Source: Hirsutella rhossiliensis (taxonomy: Eukaryota; Ascomycota; Sordariomycetes; Hypocreales; Ophiocordycipitaceae). From it: a stretch of 64,000 bases of DNA. The position numbers and the translations under genes are program-made. The notes under the pieces were generated by a model. That model worked only from the letters and a program-made list of their open reading frames with translations, was not told the DNA's origin and ran no database searches. The stretch covers positions 806,001 to 870,000 of the forward strand of contig NW_025408678.1 of assembly GCF_020360975.1 (NCBI RefSeq), read 5' to 3'. This document shows positions 43,051 through 56,852 of the stretch, one piece after another (within the stretch, counting starts at the first letter, position 1; every line of letters starts with the position of its first letter).

Positions 43051-45400
43051 AACGTTGCTTAGGTTAATCCCTTATAACGTATCCTTTCGTCTACGTTATT
43101 CTTATATTTATAATATCCTTAAGCTGGCCCTACTAATCGCTAGGTTAAGGGTATAGGGTTCGGACTAGGGGTTATCTTCTTAAACCTATACTATAATTAT
43201 TCCTTTACCCCTTAGGGTAAGAGGTATATTATTGCGTTCGTCTTAAGGAGATAAGTCGATTAATATAGGTATTATATCTTTAAGCTATCTCCTTAACGAA
43301 ATATAGGAGGGGTTACTAGCTATAGTATCTATTATAGGCGTAAGAGGTATAGAGCTTAGTAACTTTATATTAAATATAGTATTAGGTAGAAGGGGTAATA
43401 TTAAAATCTCTATCCCTAGGCCTACTATTTCTAGAGGGGAAAGATATATATATCTATATAATCTATATAAAGGCGTCTTTAATCCCTAATCTTCTAGAGT
43501 ATATAGGGGCAATAGGTCTTATAAGAAGGTAATTACTTCTTTTAGCGTTTAACCGTTATCTATATTATCGTTAGATAAACTTAGTACTCTAAAGGTTTTA
43601 GGTTCCCCGCTATTTATAATATTAGTTACGGCTATATCTCTAAGGATATTATAGCTATATATTTAGACTAGCTAGGCTTACTTATTATAGAGTAGGTAAA
43701 GGCGTATATATAGGTACTGTCTATAAGATAATATTAATAAGCTATATAGAGCTCTTTTATACGTAGCTAGCCCGTATATATATATACGGGATCCGGCCCT
43801 CCGTATATAACTATACGGCTTAGGCTATAGCCTAAGCCTATAACCTATAATAGTTAAAGACTCTTATATAATACCCTCCCTTAAGCGTAGCGCGGCGCTG
43901 CCCTATTAATAGCTTTTATACTATTAGGCCTATACCGCTAGTACTACCCTACCCTTTCCTATTAATCGTGCTAGCCTTACTAGCCCTATTATCCCTATAC
44001 TTATTAGCCTAGGTAGCCGGAACCTAGCTCTATACTTATCGGCCGGCTAGCCGTTTAAATAGGGGCGTAACCTATTATATACGCCCCTAGGTAGCCGGCG
44101 GCCGGCCTAGACCTACGTAAGCCTTAGGTTACCTATCCCCTTAGCCTTAAGTAGCCTCCTCTACTAAGGGGTATATAAGGCAGTATCCCTCCCTTCCTCC
44201 TTCCCTTCCTTCTCTTCCTTCTTTAACCGTAGTAGTAGTAGTAATAGGTAAGTTTTACTTTACCTAAGGCATTAGTTTATTCCTAGCTATATAGGCCGCT
44301 CTATTAATATATACTTATAGTAATAGCTATAGTAGTAATAATAGCCCTAATAATAATAATAATAATAATAACTTTAACTAATAAGTTCCTTGCCCTATAG
44401 AGCGGGAGGCCGTAATCTATAATACTAACTTCCGCGATAGATATATCTGCCTCCCCCTCCCTTGCCTCCTTCTTCTTAGAGCGTGTAGAGTCGTTCGTCG
44501 ACGCCGTGCTAAGCACGGCCGACGACGACTCCGCCGCTACCGCTACTCCTACCCGCGCCCTTACTACCGCGCCTACCGCCGCCGCTACTGCCTCCGCTAC
44601 GCTAGCTACCCTTACGTCGCCCTTTAGGGTAACGACGCCGTCCCCGCCGCTACCTATAACGCCCGGCCCCTTAGCCCCCGCCTCCGTCTCCGCTACCCCT
44701 ATAAGTCCGTAGTTAAGCGAGCGTAATAGACGTCTTCCGCTAACTCCTTAAAGCATAAGCGCTAGGTCAGCCGGAGCGCGCACGCGCCCCTATATAGTAT
44801 ACGTTATAAGAGCTCCTTTACGCCGACTAGGTCGGGCGCCGCCGCGGCGGTAGTTATTACTAGTATACGCGTGCCGGCCGCGCTTATAAGGCAGCGCCTC
44901 TTATCCTACTCGCTACGGCGTCGGCTTAGAAGGCCGGCGCGTATAGGTAGGCCTAGGGGGCTACTAAGAAGCGCCTTACTACCGCCGTAGCCGCCTACCG
45001 TAACCTCCGCGCCTTAGAGCGCTAGGGGCTTATCCCTAAGTAGGTTCTTCCCTCTCCGCTCTCCTACCTCTACTACTAACTCTCTTAGTACTAGGGATAC
45101 CGCCTCTATTGCTTTATCGGCGATCCCTATAGCTATGCCTACCGCCGCCGCTACTACTACCCCTACCGCCGCCGCTAAAGCTAGCCGCCGCCCCTCTACC
45201 CTTAGAGCCGCCGCCGCCGCCGACTAGCTTATAGGCCTAGAGGGCCGTCTTAGCGTACTAGAAAGCGCCGCTGCTGCCGCTAAGGAGGAGGAGGAGGCTA
45301 ACGAGGATAATAATAGTAATAATAGCGAGGGCAAGGGTAATAATAAGGAATAAGCTTAAGAAGTCTAGGGGCTCTACTTTAAAATAAACGCTATTTTTAT
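43051..45400. other. RIPped stretch, mostly unassigned; possible plus-strand gag-like segment
   Basis: 43.05-43.7 kb probably continues the copia element upstream (gag/integrase side). From about 44.17 kb the plus strand shows a TATA-like GGTATATAAGG, a pyrimidine-rich leader, and then an Ala/Thr/Pro/Ser-rich reading to about 45.35 kb that ends in an acidic low-complexity run of Glu and Asn codons. It could be the gag-like start of a plus-strand element, but I recognise no domain. Confidence 0.35.
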
Positions 45401-45489
45401 CTCTACTTATACTATTACGCCTATATTACTATAATTACCTACTTTACTTTACCTATTTTATAGTCTTAGTCTAGGCTACTACCGGTAGT

Positions 45490-48400
45490 TTACTAGTCTA
45501 TCGTTCTTATCTACCGGTCTATATAGGGTCTCGAACTTATTAAGGGCTATAGCTCCCGTAAACTTATATATAGGTTCTTATATAAAGTCGAGGTACCTAC
45601 GCTACTTAACGAGAACCTCTTAGCGTATCTCTTAGCCTACCTTCCTTTAGCGTACGGCCTATATCTCCTTAACCTTAAATTCGTCGTCCCCCTCTACCTT
45701 AATTATAGGCGGTTAAGCGTTTACTATTTCTTATCTAGGTAGCGGGTTAAAGGAGGCTTAGTAAAGGAGGTTAATGTTAATCCTATTATAGACCCCCGTT
45801 AAGAGACTATTAAGCTTAACTACCTATAGGCTAATAACCCTTTATACTATAAACTTTATATATAGCTAGTTTAATTTCTTTTTTAGTCGTGCTAACCTAT
45901 AGTTATAGAGGTCGAGCTATACTTTATCTCTTACTATAAACCTATCTACTAGCGCCTTAGTCTTATTAGCGTGCCGCTCTTAATCCTACGCTACCGCGGC
46001 TATCGCGGATTAATAGTATTCCGTAGCTTCTTATAGCTTCTATATAAACGCGGAAGCGCGGCTCTCTAGTAATATACTACTATACTACTCCGCTACTACG
46101 TTAGCGGTAAACGGGATTAAGGAGGGCGGCTTAAAGCTATACGTTATAAAGAAAGGGGCTATTTAAATAAAGGATTATAGTCTATTATTTAGCGCGAGCT
46201 AGGTAGCAGGGAGCTAGCGGTCTTAGTCCGCTTAATTATAGGCTATAACTGCCTATAGGTACGCCTATACTTCCTAGTTAACCCTTTTAGGTCCCTTATC
46301 GGTCTATAAGTAATAGGCTATACTAAGTAGCTATATAATCTAAAGTAGCCGGTATAGGTACTATTAAAAGCGGCTAGTTTAGTTCGACCCTCTATCGCTT
46401 ATAATAGAGGCCGGCTAGCTATATAAGCGGGCTTAGTATTAAAGGAAGCGCTTCGCGTAAGCTTCTATATTTATAGATAGTATTAACTCTAGTACTATTA
46501 ATTTACTAAGTCGGTCCTTAATTACCTATATATAGCGGTTACCGCCCTTTATAAGCGGGAGGTTTATTATAAAGTCTATTTATATATATATATAGAACCG
46601 GTCTAGTACTAAAAGCTACTTAAGTAGCCCCTTAAGCTATGCCCTTTAGATCTTTATACGGCCGTAGATATCGTAGTTATAAAGGAAGCGATAAACGTAG
46701 TACTATAAGAGGGGCTAGTAAAAGTCCCTTATAAGGCCTACCGCTATACCCTACCTACTTTAACGGGGGTATCTATACCCTAAGGAATATATAGCCCGCG
46801 TAGTAGAGTCCTTAGTAGGGTCCTTAGTAGGATCCTTAGTAGAGTCTCTAGCTAGCCCTCTTTTTAATTAGATAATCCCTTAGCCCCTATTTATCTAAGG
46901 AAGAAAGAGGGAAAATTCGGTCTATAAAAGAGGTCTCTTTTCCTCCTTAGCTAGCAGACATTATTATTTAGCATTATCTTCTTCTATATCTTTTCTCCGC
47001 TAATATACCTTTTTTAGCCCTCTTTACCTTTACCTTGCCCTGCCTAGTGCTTTTCTCTTTTCCTTCGTCCCCCTTAGACCCCCTTATCCTTTAGTATCTA
47101 GCTACTACTATTACTATTAGCGTAGGTATATCTTTAGGTATATACCGTAGTTACCGTTAAACTACCTAGGTAACCTATGACGCTAGAGTTATAGATAAGC
47201 TAGACTAGCCTCCCTTAAAGCTCGTTTTATTTATCTAGCTCTAGCGGTCTATCCTTCTCCTTAGCTTCTATAATATATAGTACGCCTAGTACCTATAGTC
47301 TCCCCCGCTAGCGTAGATGCCCCTATAGGTTAATATAGTAGTTAGCTACCTATACCTTTAGCTTTAGCTTCGGATCTAAGCGTCGAGCGCTAGACTCTAT
47401 AGCGCGGCGTACGCTCTCGTAGGTATAGTCTAGAGCCGCTATCCTATCCTATAAGCGTTAAAGGGCTATATCTTAAAATACTCTCGCCGCGCGTGCCCCT
47501 AGGCCGGTCTATCCCTCCTTACTAGACCGAGGTAAAGGCGCTAAGGGAAGCTCGTTTAGTAGTAAAGGTATAAAGAGAAGCTCGTCTACTAGTACCGCGC
47601 CTTCCTTTACTAAGGAAGCTCCTATATAAGTCTATAGCGCTTCCTATAGGATAAGCTATAGATCCCGGGCCTTAATATCCGCTCCCGTTAGCCGGTCTTA
47701 ATTCCTCTAGGAAAGCGCGTCTAGGACTATAGAGTCCCGCCTTAGGGCGGTACTTAATCGAGAAGTTAAAGCGTAAGAGATACTCCGCCTAGTAGGCTTA
47801 CCGCTCTAAGAGGTGCTAGCGGGTTATAAAGTACTCGAGGTTCTTATAGTCTATAAGAACCTCGAAGCTCTTATAGCTTTAGAGCTCCGCTTACTATTGC
47901 TTAAGGTAGCTAATAATCGCTAGTATCTCCTTATCGTAAATAGCGTAATTCTACTTTACTAGGGTTAGCTTATAAGAGTAGAACGCTATTAGTTACTTCC
48001 GCCCGTTTACCTCTTAAAAGAGCGTTCCTCTAAGTGCCTAGCCGCTATAGTCTACTTTAACTAACGTAAACCGGTCGAAGTCTTATTAAAGTAGTACTAG
48101 GGCTTATAAGAAAAGGTCCTTAAGTATATAGAACGCTCCTTCCTATATAGGCCCTTAATAAAAGGCGGTCCGCTTTCTAGTAATCTTATTTAAGGGTATT
48201 ATAATATAGGAGAAGCCCTTAATAAATATTATATAATAGTTCGCGAACCTAAGGAAGCTCTATACGCCTATTTACGTAGTTAGGGCCGCTTAGTCCTAGA
48301 TCGCTTAGATCTTTATAGGATCCGCCTATATACCTATACTTATATAGATAATAAAGCCTAGGTACTTAACCCTCTTAACCTTAAATTTATACTTATTTAG

Positions 48401-50400
48401 GTCGAGGTAGAGCCTATAAAGTTAAAGGCGCTCTAGGACCCTCCGTACTTTCTATATATAGTCCTTATAAGAGCTGCTTATATAGATAAGGATATTATCT
48501 ATATATATAAAGGCGAACTTATCGAGGAAGTCGCGAAGTATATTATTAATATAACGCTAGAAGGTAGCGGGCGCTCTTAATAGGCTAAAGGGCGTTATAA
48601 GCTACTTAAATAAGCTATAGCGTATATAGAACGCTGTCTTTTACTCGTTACCCTCTAAGATCTATACCTTATAGAACGCCTATTTTATATCTAGCTTTAT
48701 AAACTACTTTACCTTTAAGAGGTTATAGAGTATATCCGAGATTAGGGGTAAGGGGTAGCGGTCTAGCCTTATAATTACGTTTAAAGCCCTATAGTCGTAA
48801 TAGAACTATATCCCGCCCCTTAGTTTACGTACAAATAAGACTAGCGCTCTTACTTTAGAGCTACTTACTTAAATAAAACCCTTATCTAAGAGGTCCCTTA
48901 GTATCTTTTTTAGTATTAGTAGCTCTACGTATAATATACTATATAGCGGTCTAAACGGTATAGGTAGTTCTTACCCCTTCTTATTAGTATAGAGTACGAT
49001 CCTATAATCTACCCTTAGTATATATAGGTTAAGCTTATCTGCTTCCTAGGACTTAAATAGTAGTAGGAGGTTATAAAAGCGCTCCGGTATCTACTACTAT
49101 AGCTTAGCGGGTGACTTTAGCTTCTTTATCTAAAGGGCCTTATCGATATCCGCTAAGCTAACTATATAGACTATTATATTAGCCGCTACCCGACCTTCCT
49201 CCCGCTCTACCTATTATATAGTTCCTATAAAGATAGAGGTAAGGACTTCTTAGGCTAAGTATAAAGCTTATATACCTAGTCCTACGCTTATAGAACTATT
49301 ATTATAGTAGACCTACTATTATATAGGCTTAAACTATAGCTTCTTTTAGTATAGAACTAAGTATAACTTTATATATAATAACTAAGGTTTCCTAAGGATT
49401 AAGGGAAACTCTAGTTAAGGGATTATATAGGCTACGATAAGCTTATAGTAGCCGTCGACCTCTATAGCTAGCTATATAATACCCTTAATTACTATACCCT
49501 TTATTACGCTTAAGGCGCCCTTTACTTACCTTAGGGTAATCTTTTCTACTAGTACTTATATCTCTTATATAAGTACCTTATTAACTATAGCGTAGTACTA
49601 GTAGCCCTTATTTATAAGGGCGGCGACGGGTAAGGAGTTATTAATTATAACCTATATTAAAGTAGGCTCCTTTTTTATATAGGCGGATAATTCCTCTTTC
49701 TCCTTTACTAGTACTAGTAATTAGGGCTCTAGAGCCTATCTTTACTCTAGAGCTACTTTTTTTCCTCTAGGCCTAGGGGCGTAAAGTCCTCTTTATCGTC
49801 TAAGGTAAGGAGCGGTTCTATCTTCGCTACTTAAACTACTATAGGCCGCTTAGCTAAAAGGAAGGGGCATTTTAATATAAAGTATATAGACGCGCTATAA
49901 TATAGGTAGCGGCTATTAGCCTTCCTTTTCCCGATTTCCTCGCTCGTTACCTACTTCGCCCGCTACTTAGAGGGCGGAATAGTATAGGAAATATTCGATA
50001 ATAACTTCCTACCGCGTTTAGCTCGGTCTATATAGGTAGCCGATATTAAGGTATCCTTATCTATATCGAAAGTCGGCTATTCCTCTTATAAAGGGGCGGT
50101 AATCCTATTACTACTATACGGCGTGCGCTTACGAAGCTTTTAAAAACGTAGCGTCTACTTATAGCCCTATACTACCTTTATTAACTAGCTTATATACTCG
50201 CCGTAGTTAGTAGGTATAATTACGGGGATAAGTAGCTCTTATAGGGCTAGCGTAATTAAGTTCCGTAACTATATAAGCTTCGCGCTATCTTCCTATACCG
50301 TAGTTCCCGCCGCCTATAAGAGCGTCTCTTTAAAGTTAAGGAGGAATTCGCTAAAGGACTACCCGTCCCTCTACCTAAGTATTAAGTATTAGTCCCTCGG
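45490..50400 (-). pseudogene. RIPped Ty3 chromovirus relic (gag, RT, RNase H, integrase, chromodomain)
   Basis: All readings are on the minus strand. Gag lies at about 50130-50400 (SFSEFLLNFKETL, LIPVIIPTNYGEY) and matches the gag of the young Ty3 at 31.6 kb. RT is near 48470-48610 (PFSLLRAPATF*RYINNILR, catalytic YIDN at 48491-48505). RNase H is at 47826-48003 (YAIYDKEILAIISYLK, YKNLEYFIT). The integrase start is at 46498-46635 (IDFIINLPLIKGGNRYI, VIKDRLSK). A chromodomain end is near 45500-45620 (EPIYKFTGAIALNKFE). Gln and Trp codons are repeatedly stops, and the second RT Asp is Asn. About 0.5 kb more lies between RNase H and integrase than in the young Ty3. Confidence 0.8.
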
Positions 50401-53400
50401 TATAGGGCTAGTACGTTAACCTTACCGTCTACCTAGATCTAGTATAGGTTTAATAGGTAATTAAACGGACTAGCTACTATACGTAATTAAATATATTATA
50501 TAGACTAGCTACCGTACGTTATTACGCGCGTTAAATATAGACTAGCTACTAGTCTTATAAGTTAAAGTAAGAGTAGTAATAACTATCTATATTCTTCTCT
50601 ACCCGCCTAAGATCTAGTAGGTTCTCTATCTTCTATATATACTATAGCGAGCGTAAGACCTTACTTAGGGTTTTAACTAAGTAATATCTTAACCTTATAA
50701 TTATACGATAGTAGTATAGCGTATTAGCGGTATTTCCTAGTATTTTCCCTAGGTAGGTATAGGTATTTCTCTATAATTTCCCTATTATATTCTTATAGTA
50801 ACTTCTTAGGGAAATATTAATATAATCCCTAAGGAGCTATTACTACTTAGGAAATCGTAGTATATTCCCTATATAATATATCCTTAGGGGAAATCTCTAT
50901 AAAACGTCTATATAATCCGCTTAGTTATTATTTCTAGGATTTCCGGGTAATTTCCTAAAGTTTACCTAGTAGCTTCTAAGTTCTTTCTTTCGCGAGGAGC
51001 CTTAAGGAGTTAGGGGTAACTTCCCTAAGGAAGGCCGATATCGTTATAGGTACCTAGATTATCGACTATAGGGTATCTTATAATAAATACTTAGGGCGAA
51101 AGAATTAACCGATATCCCTATTAGTCTCCTATAGTATTTAAGCGGGAGTCGCGCTAATAGGGAATCGTAATAAAGTTATATAGATTTCTAAGGTTAGTAT
51201 AAGGAATAACTTATATCTTATCTAGGATATAACCTAGTGCGACTAATATTAAGGGCGTAAGGCGGCTAATCTAAGAGTAAAATACTACTAGAACTAAGGG
51301 CACTAGGTAGCTAAGCTAGGGCAATAAACGAGTAAGGCTAAGGGCGTAGAGCGGCTAAGCTAGGGAAAACTAATTATAACCGGGGGCGCTCTATAGCTAA
51401 GCTAGTAGAAAAAACGATAACGAGGCTAAACTAGTAACTAACTATCTTACGCCGCGGGGGTAAGGGTAGGGCAGGTAATCTCCTCCTTAGCTTCCTCCTC
51501 CGTTAGATCCTTAGGGCCTACTAGCCTATCGTCCGGGGTATCCTATATATTAGAGGCTCTATAAATAAGCACGCTATAAGCGTTATTTAAGGCCGGTTTT
51601 ACTAGGAGTATTATAGCTAGTCCGTCGCGAGAGGCTAGAACCTAGTTACGGATTACTATTACTAGTACCTATATAGTTAGGCCTAGGTTCTAGAACCTAC
51701 CTAGGTATATATTAGTAAACTTCTAGTTTAATAAGTTAAAATAGGCTATTACGTTAGCTATATAAGGGCGGGCCGCTACTAGCGTATAAAGGGGGCTAAC
51801 GCGGGCCGCTCTTTAGTATACCGTAGCGAGCTTAGGTAAGTTATTTAAGAGGTAGGCGGCGAAAGTAAACTAATAGATAAAGCTAGCGGGTACTTTAGTA
51901 AGGGCAGCGTACTAGCCGAGTAAGAGGTCGGCGTCGGCCTCCTTATAGATAGTAGCGAATAGATTTACCTAAATTACGGCCGCGTCTAAGGCTCTATAGA
52001 CTAATACTTCCGACCTAGAGTAAATAATGCCCATATAGCTATTTATATCGGCCGGGTTATCGTAGTATACTACGAAAGGTATAATAGGGAATAGTCTAGG
52101 TTTTCTATAGCTTAAAACCTAGAAGGGGTTAAGCTTTTATTAGACCGGTATTAGGGCCTATTTCTTAGCGAACGGGTTAGCCCGTTTAGAAGGAGTAAAG
52201 GGCAGGGCTATAGCGGCGGCGAGTAAGCGTCTAGTAAATAGGTTTCTTAATAGCTCGTTAAAGGTAAGGTCTACTATACTAGATCCTCTAGGTTTAGCCG
52301 GGGTACGCTTAAGGCTCTCCCTAAACTTATAGGTTCCCGGTATACCGGTAGCCTTACGCTCCTTTATAGCGGCGGCCTTAAATATCTTTAGATAAGTAGG
52401 AAGGTACTTCGCGCTAGTAATAGTAGCGATAATCTTAAGTATCTTAGCGTCTATAAAGGCGACCTATCTAGATAAGAGCTTATTAACGACGTTAGCTAAG
52501 ATAGTAGCGATCTACGTGGTTCTAAGGGCGTTAATTATCGTCTTAGTTTTATTAGGGAAGATAGCCTTATCTAGGTCGCGTAGCGATAAAGGGAGAAGCT
52601 TATCCTTATTAAATAATAAGGCGAACTACTCGCGGGCGTTACGGGGGGTACTAGGGGTTTTTCCTATAATACTAGAGACCGATAGTAGTAAGTCGCTAGA
52701 CGAATTACTAAAGCTCGATAGCGATAGGGTATAGTTATTAAAGTAAACGCGTAAAGGAGTACTAAGATTATAGCGATAGGAAGCGCTAACCTACTATAGT
52801 TAGATAGTTAACGTTATATTCTTACTAGTTTAGGTAGTTATAGGAGTTATAGTAGTATTATAATAAGCGGCGGCGCTATAAGGCGTAGAGAAGTATAGCT
52901 AGTTATAGTCGCGTAGGTCGCGGGCTTTAAATAAGGGAAGAGATAGTAGGGCGTAATATATATTATTTTCTACTAAGCCTACGTTAAGGTTATATCCTTC
53001 TTTAGTAAGGAGGTCGCGGTAGTTAGTATATATACTATAATTATCTTACTTTTACTTAGTAAAAGCGGCTATATTAAACTTAAGGTTTTAGAGGAGCTCC
53101 GCTTTATTCCTATATAATTAGACTACTTATCGGAACCCTTTAAGGCTTAGGCGTAGCGGTCGGCGGTAGATTTAGTTAGAGAAATACTAGCGAAATACTA
53201 GGTCCTTACTACGATACTTATAGCCTTAGATAGCGGGAACCTTAAATATAGGTATAAGAGGGGCGCGGTTTAGTATAAAAAAGGGAGCGTAAAAGGATAA
53301 GGAAATTAGGTTCCTAAAATAAAATAAACGTAGGTATTAAAATATAATATTAGATTACTATTTACTATAAGCGGCCTATTAATACTTATTAGCTAGTTAA

Positions 53401-53500
53401 CCTATCCTTAGACTTCTAAGAGAATAAATAGTAACGGCGTATACTATATACCGTTATTTCTCCCTTAGTTATAATAGCTCGTACTATTATATAGCGCGCG
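50401..53500. other. RIPped stretch without recognisable domains
   Basis: TpA-rich, CpA-poor sequence. The part near 50.7-50.95 kb is rich in short repeated TTTCCCTA/AGGAAAT words and may be LTR-derived. One plus-strand frame of 72 codons near 52.5 kb is open by chance. Nothing further can be assigned. Confidence 0.4.
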
Positions 53501-53559
53501 CGTAGAGCTTCTAGGTATAGGTAATACGACCTTATAACGCTCCTTACTATACGTTAAAT

Positions 53560-56384
53560 TCTTCGATAAGGTCTTCGGCGACGATATCCTTAGCGGCTAC
53601 CTAGGAATTATAGCTACTTAGCTAGCCTTTCTAGCTAACGAGGTATTCTATATAAGTAGTCCCTTAGCTATATTTATAAGTTCTAAAGTTAAGGATTCTT
53701 TTAACTTCTTAGTAGTTAGTATTAGGTTCTAGGCTAGGTTAAGCATTTAGTCGTTCGGCCGGCTATAGCTATATAATAGAAACAACGTTATAGATATTTA
53801 GGGATCTAGCTAGGTTAAGGTAGTAGGCTAGATAGCCGATCCGTTTAAGGACTTTAAATAGTCCTATACGGCGCTCCTTTAACTTCGCTACTCGTCTATT
53901 AGCTACGCTATATCCTTTCCCTAGCTAGAGCTATACTTAGTCCCTAGGCTTAAACTCTAGCGCTTAGTGCTTCGCGTTATACCGCTTTTTTATTCCCGCC
54001 TAAGCTAGAGCGATTAAGATCCTAGCTTAGTCTTAGAGTATCTCCTTATTTATTTATAAGGGGCCTTCCTTAAGGTATTATCTACTATCGTCTATCTATA
54101 TCCTAGTTAGTAGCTCGCTTAGAGAGGTGCCGATTACTAAGGAGTAAGAGTTATTAAGGGTAAATTAAAGTAATAGTAACGCGTTAACCTATCGACGGGA
54201 TAGGAAGTTAGTCGTAAAGAACTAAAGTATAGTTTTAACTACTTAGTTATATCGTTCTAATAAGCCGTTAGTCTAGGGATACTAAGCTATAGATACTAGT
54301 AACTTAAACCTATACGCTATCTATAGTCCCTTTTAAAACGCTAAAAGGAACTTAGGGTCTTAGTTAAAAATAATCTAAGTAAGAATCCCTTAGTTATAGC
54401 GTATTAACTTAGTAAATAGTGCCTTAGCCTAGTCCTCCGCGGTAAACTAGTTATAGCCTAAGATAAGGAGCCCTATTTTCGAGAACTTATTAGTTACTAT
54501 TAGTAGTATATTATAGTAGACCTTAATAAGTAGTATCTATAGAGTTCGGTCTATAGGGACGTTTAAGAGCCTTATTACGAAATCTATAGTAATTATATAG
54601 AAAGGTAAGGCTAAGGAAGTAATTAGAACTAACTCGCTAAGGGCCTTTAACCGGTCGGTTTAGTTCTTATAGTAAGCGTCGTACTTATTAATAAAGCCGT
54701 CGATAAGCTTCTTAAGGCTAGTAATAGCGAACGTAAAGGATAGTTCCTCCTATATCCTTCGCCGTCTAAGGTAGAATTTACGCGCGTAGTCGTTAGCGAT
54801 AATTTCCTTAGCGTAGGTAGTAGGGATATAGAGCTAGTAATAACCTTAGGTCTTAACTAAGTAGAGTAACCCGTTCCGCTTAATAAATAAGAGACCGACC
54901 TAAGACTTATCGCTTTTAAGCTACTTTAGTATACCGGCCTACCTAGGTTCTTCCGCGTATACTTCCTAGATCTTCCGGCATAGGTTAGGTTAAATAAAGG
55001 ATTCTATAACTATATATACGTACTTAACTAGTACTTTATCTTCCTAGACGCGGTCTAATTCCCTAGGTTTATATTTCCTAGATATTACGAATAGTAGTCG
55101 AGATAGTATATTAGTAAGGATATTTATAATTCTAGGAATATAGTAGACCTCTAAAGGAAACTAGCTAAGGTACTATAAAGTAAGTATAAGCTAATTATTT
55201 ATCTTTATATTAATAGTAAATAACGATATTTACTTTAAGATTACGCTTATAGCGGCGTAGTTAGTTAGCACGATAACCTTTAGTAGTAATATAGAGATAA
55301 TATATAACCGGAGCTTCCGATAAGCCTAGGAAAGATAAGCGACTTTAAGTTTTATAGGCTAGTATCTAGGTTCTCCGCCGGTTAAGCGTTTACTAAGGTA
55401 AAGGATTAGCTAGATACTCGTCTAGGGCGGGGTCCTTCCTAGGTTCTAGTTTACCCTTAGTATAAGGTAGAAGGCTACTACCGTAAAGCCTAGCTCGCGG
55501 CTAGCGTCGATTTATAAGAATAATAGCTATTATAGGTCGAAATAATATAGCCGCGTTAATTTTATAAGAGCGTTCGTAATATCTTAGAAGGCCTATTCCT
55601 TTACTAAGGAAGGTTAGTATATTATCTTAGAGGTATATCTATTCCTTACTAGTCCTTTAAGCAGCGCTTAACTATCCTGTGCTTCCTTAAGTATTACCGT
55701 TTTCTAAACTTAGAACGCCTCTACCCTCTAAAAGAAGTAAGCTACTAAGTACTATAGCTAGTTAACTAAGCTAAGCTACTTTTCTAATACTTATAAGGTA
55801 TTTAGAAACTCTATATCTTATAATACTTATACTCGTTCTTTAGTATTTATTAGGCTAATACTATTAACTTAAAATCCTAATAGTTTTATAGATAGGTAGC
55901 TTAAGAATAATTTCGATCTAGCTAGGGCTAGGTTATAGTCTATAAAGAGTTAGAAGATAGCCTAGAGGTAACGAACGTAGTCGTCTTTTATATTTAAGTA
56001 TATTACGATATTATTAATATACTTAAAGGAATATTCTACGTATTCTTAGAGGATTTAGTTTATAAATCTTTAGATATATATAGGTAAGTTCTTATATCTT
56101 ATTAGGGCTACCGTTAGTCGTTTTAATCCTCTATAGCTAATTACTATAAACCTTTACCGATACTCCTTATAGATAAGGAACTAATAAAAAAAAGACCGAG
56201 CGTTTATAGCGGAAATAAAGCGTTTCCCCTATAGCTTTTAGATTATATCTCCTTAAAGCAGTATTAGGTAGGCGTCTAAGATAGCTACGCTATTAAGAGC
56301 GTATAAGTCTATTACTATTCGGCCCTTTTCGTTACTATATATAGTTCTCTAGACTATAAATATAGGGCAAGTAAATAAGGTTAC
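53560..56384 (-). pseudogene. second RIPped Ty3 chromovirus relic, 3' part, split by the young copia
   Basis: On the minus strand: RT catalytic motif at 56007-56021 reading YINNI where active enzymes have YIDDI (both Asp codons became AAT), followed by LFIDYNLALARSKLFLSYLSIKLLGF down to about 55850. The integrase zinc-binding region is near 54640-54900 (YIPTTYAKEIIANDYARKFY, LIDGFINKYDAYYKN). A chromodomain lies near 53561-53720 (TYIEYLVS*KG*LSSYNS*VAAKDI, where the stops were Trp). The RT upstream part continues beyond the copia insertion at 62.49 kb. Confidence 0.8.
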
Positions 56385-56584
56385 TGTTGGATCCACCTGT
56401 GCACTAGGCACCGATCGCGCACGTATAACTAATCGACCGCGCTAGTCACGTGCGAGTAAGAGGTGAGACACAGGGAGGAAGGTCTTTGCACACAGTTTGT
56501 ATGGGACACGTTTCCCTAGTTACACAAGATATAACCAATTGAACCAGTTCGAATAACCTCACTGCAGTGAAGAGCCTGTCCACA
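56385..56584 (+). repeat. 5' LTR of the young copia
   Basis: 200 bp, TGTTGGATCC...CTGTCCACA. It contains CTAGTCACGTGCGAG at 56442-56456, shared with the Ty3 LTRs. Confidence 0.95.
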
Positions 56585-56852
56585 CTGATCAGTGTCGCCC
56601 GGCAAAGGTGACACAGAACAGCAAGACGGAAGAGAGCTAACCTATCGTCACGCTCTGCAAAGCGAGCTCCCTGACGGTAGGATAGTTGCTACAACGCGCG
56701 GATTGCTACGAAGACTCTGCATCAGAGCCCACTCTAGTTATCCAACCGTGCCTAAGCTTTGCTGTCATCAGCGACCCTTAGGCGTGCCCTATCGCACATT
56801 GATAACCTCATTGACACCCTGTGCCCTGTTTCTCAGCACACAGCCTGTCAAT

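Larger units (their letters stand above)
40571..56384. repeat. RIP-saturated composite of dead retroelements
   Basis: CpA and TpG are almost absent (zero in, for example, 41101-41160 and 44641-44700) while TpA is extremely frequent and CpG survives. This is the pattern left when RIP turns CpA into TpA on both strands. Reading through the resulting stops reveals copia and gypsy proteins on the minus strand, listed separately. No functional gene is expected here. Confidence 0.9.

Noticed and set aside
52516..52734. 72-codon open frame in the RIPped block
   Set aside because: RIPped DNA has few chance-free frames and this one shows no domain and no conserved neighbours.
40571..56384. AT-rich block as centromere or mitochondrial insert
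   Set aside because: It is not uniformly AT-rich (CpG and GC-rich stretches persist); the bias is specific to CpA/TpG loss and the content is nuclear retroelements.
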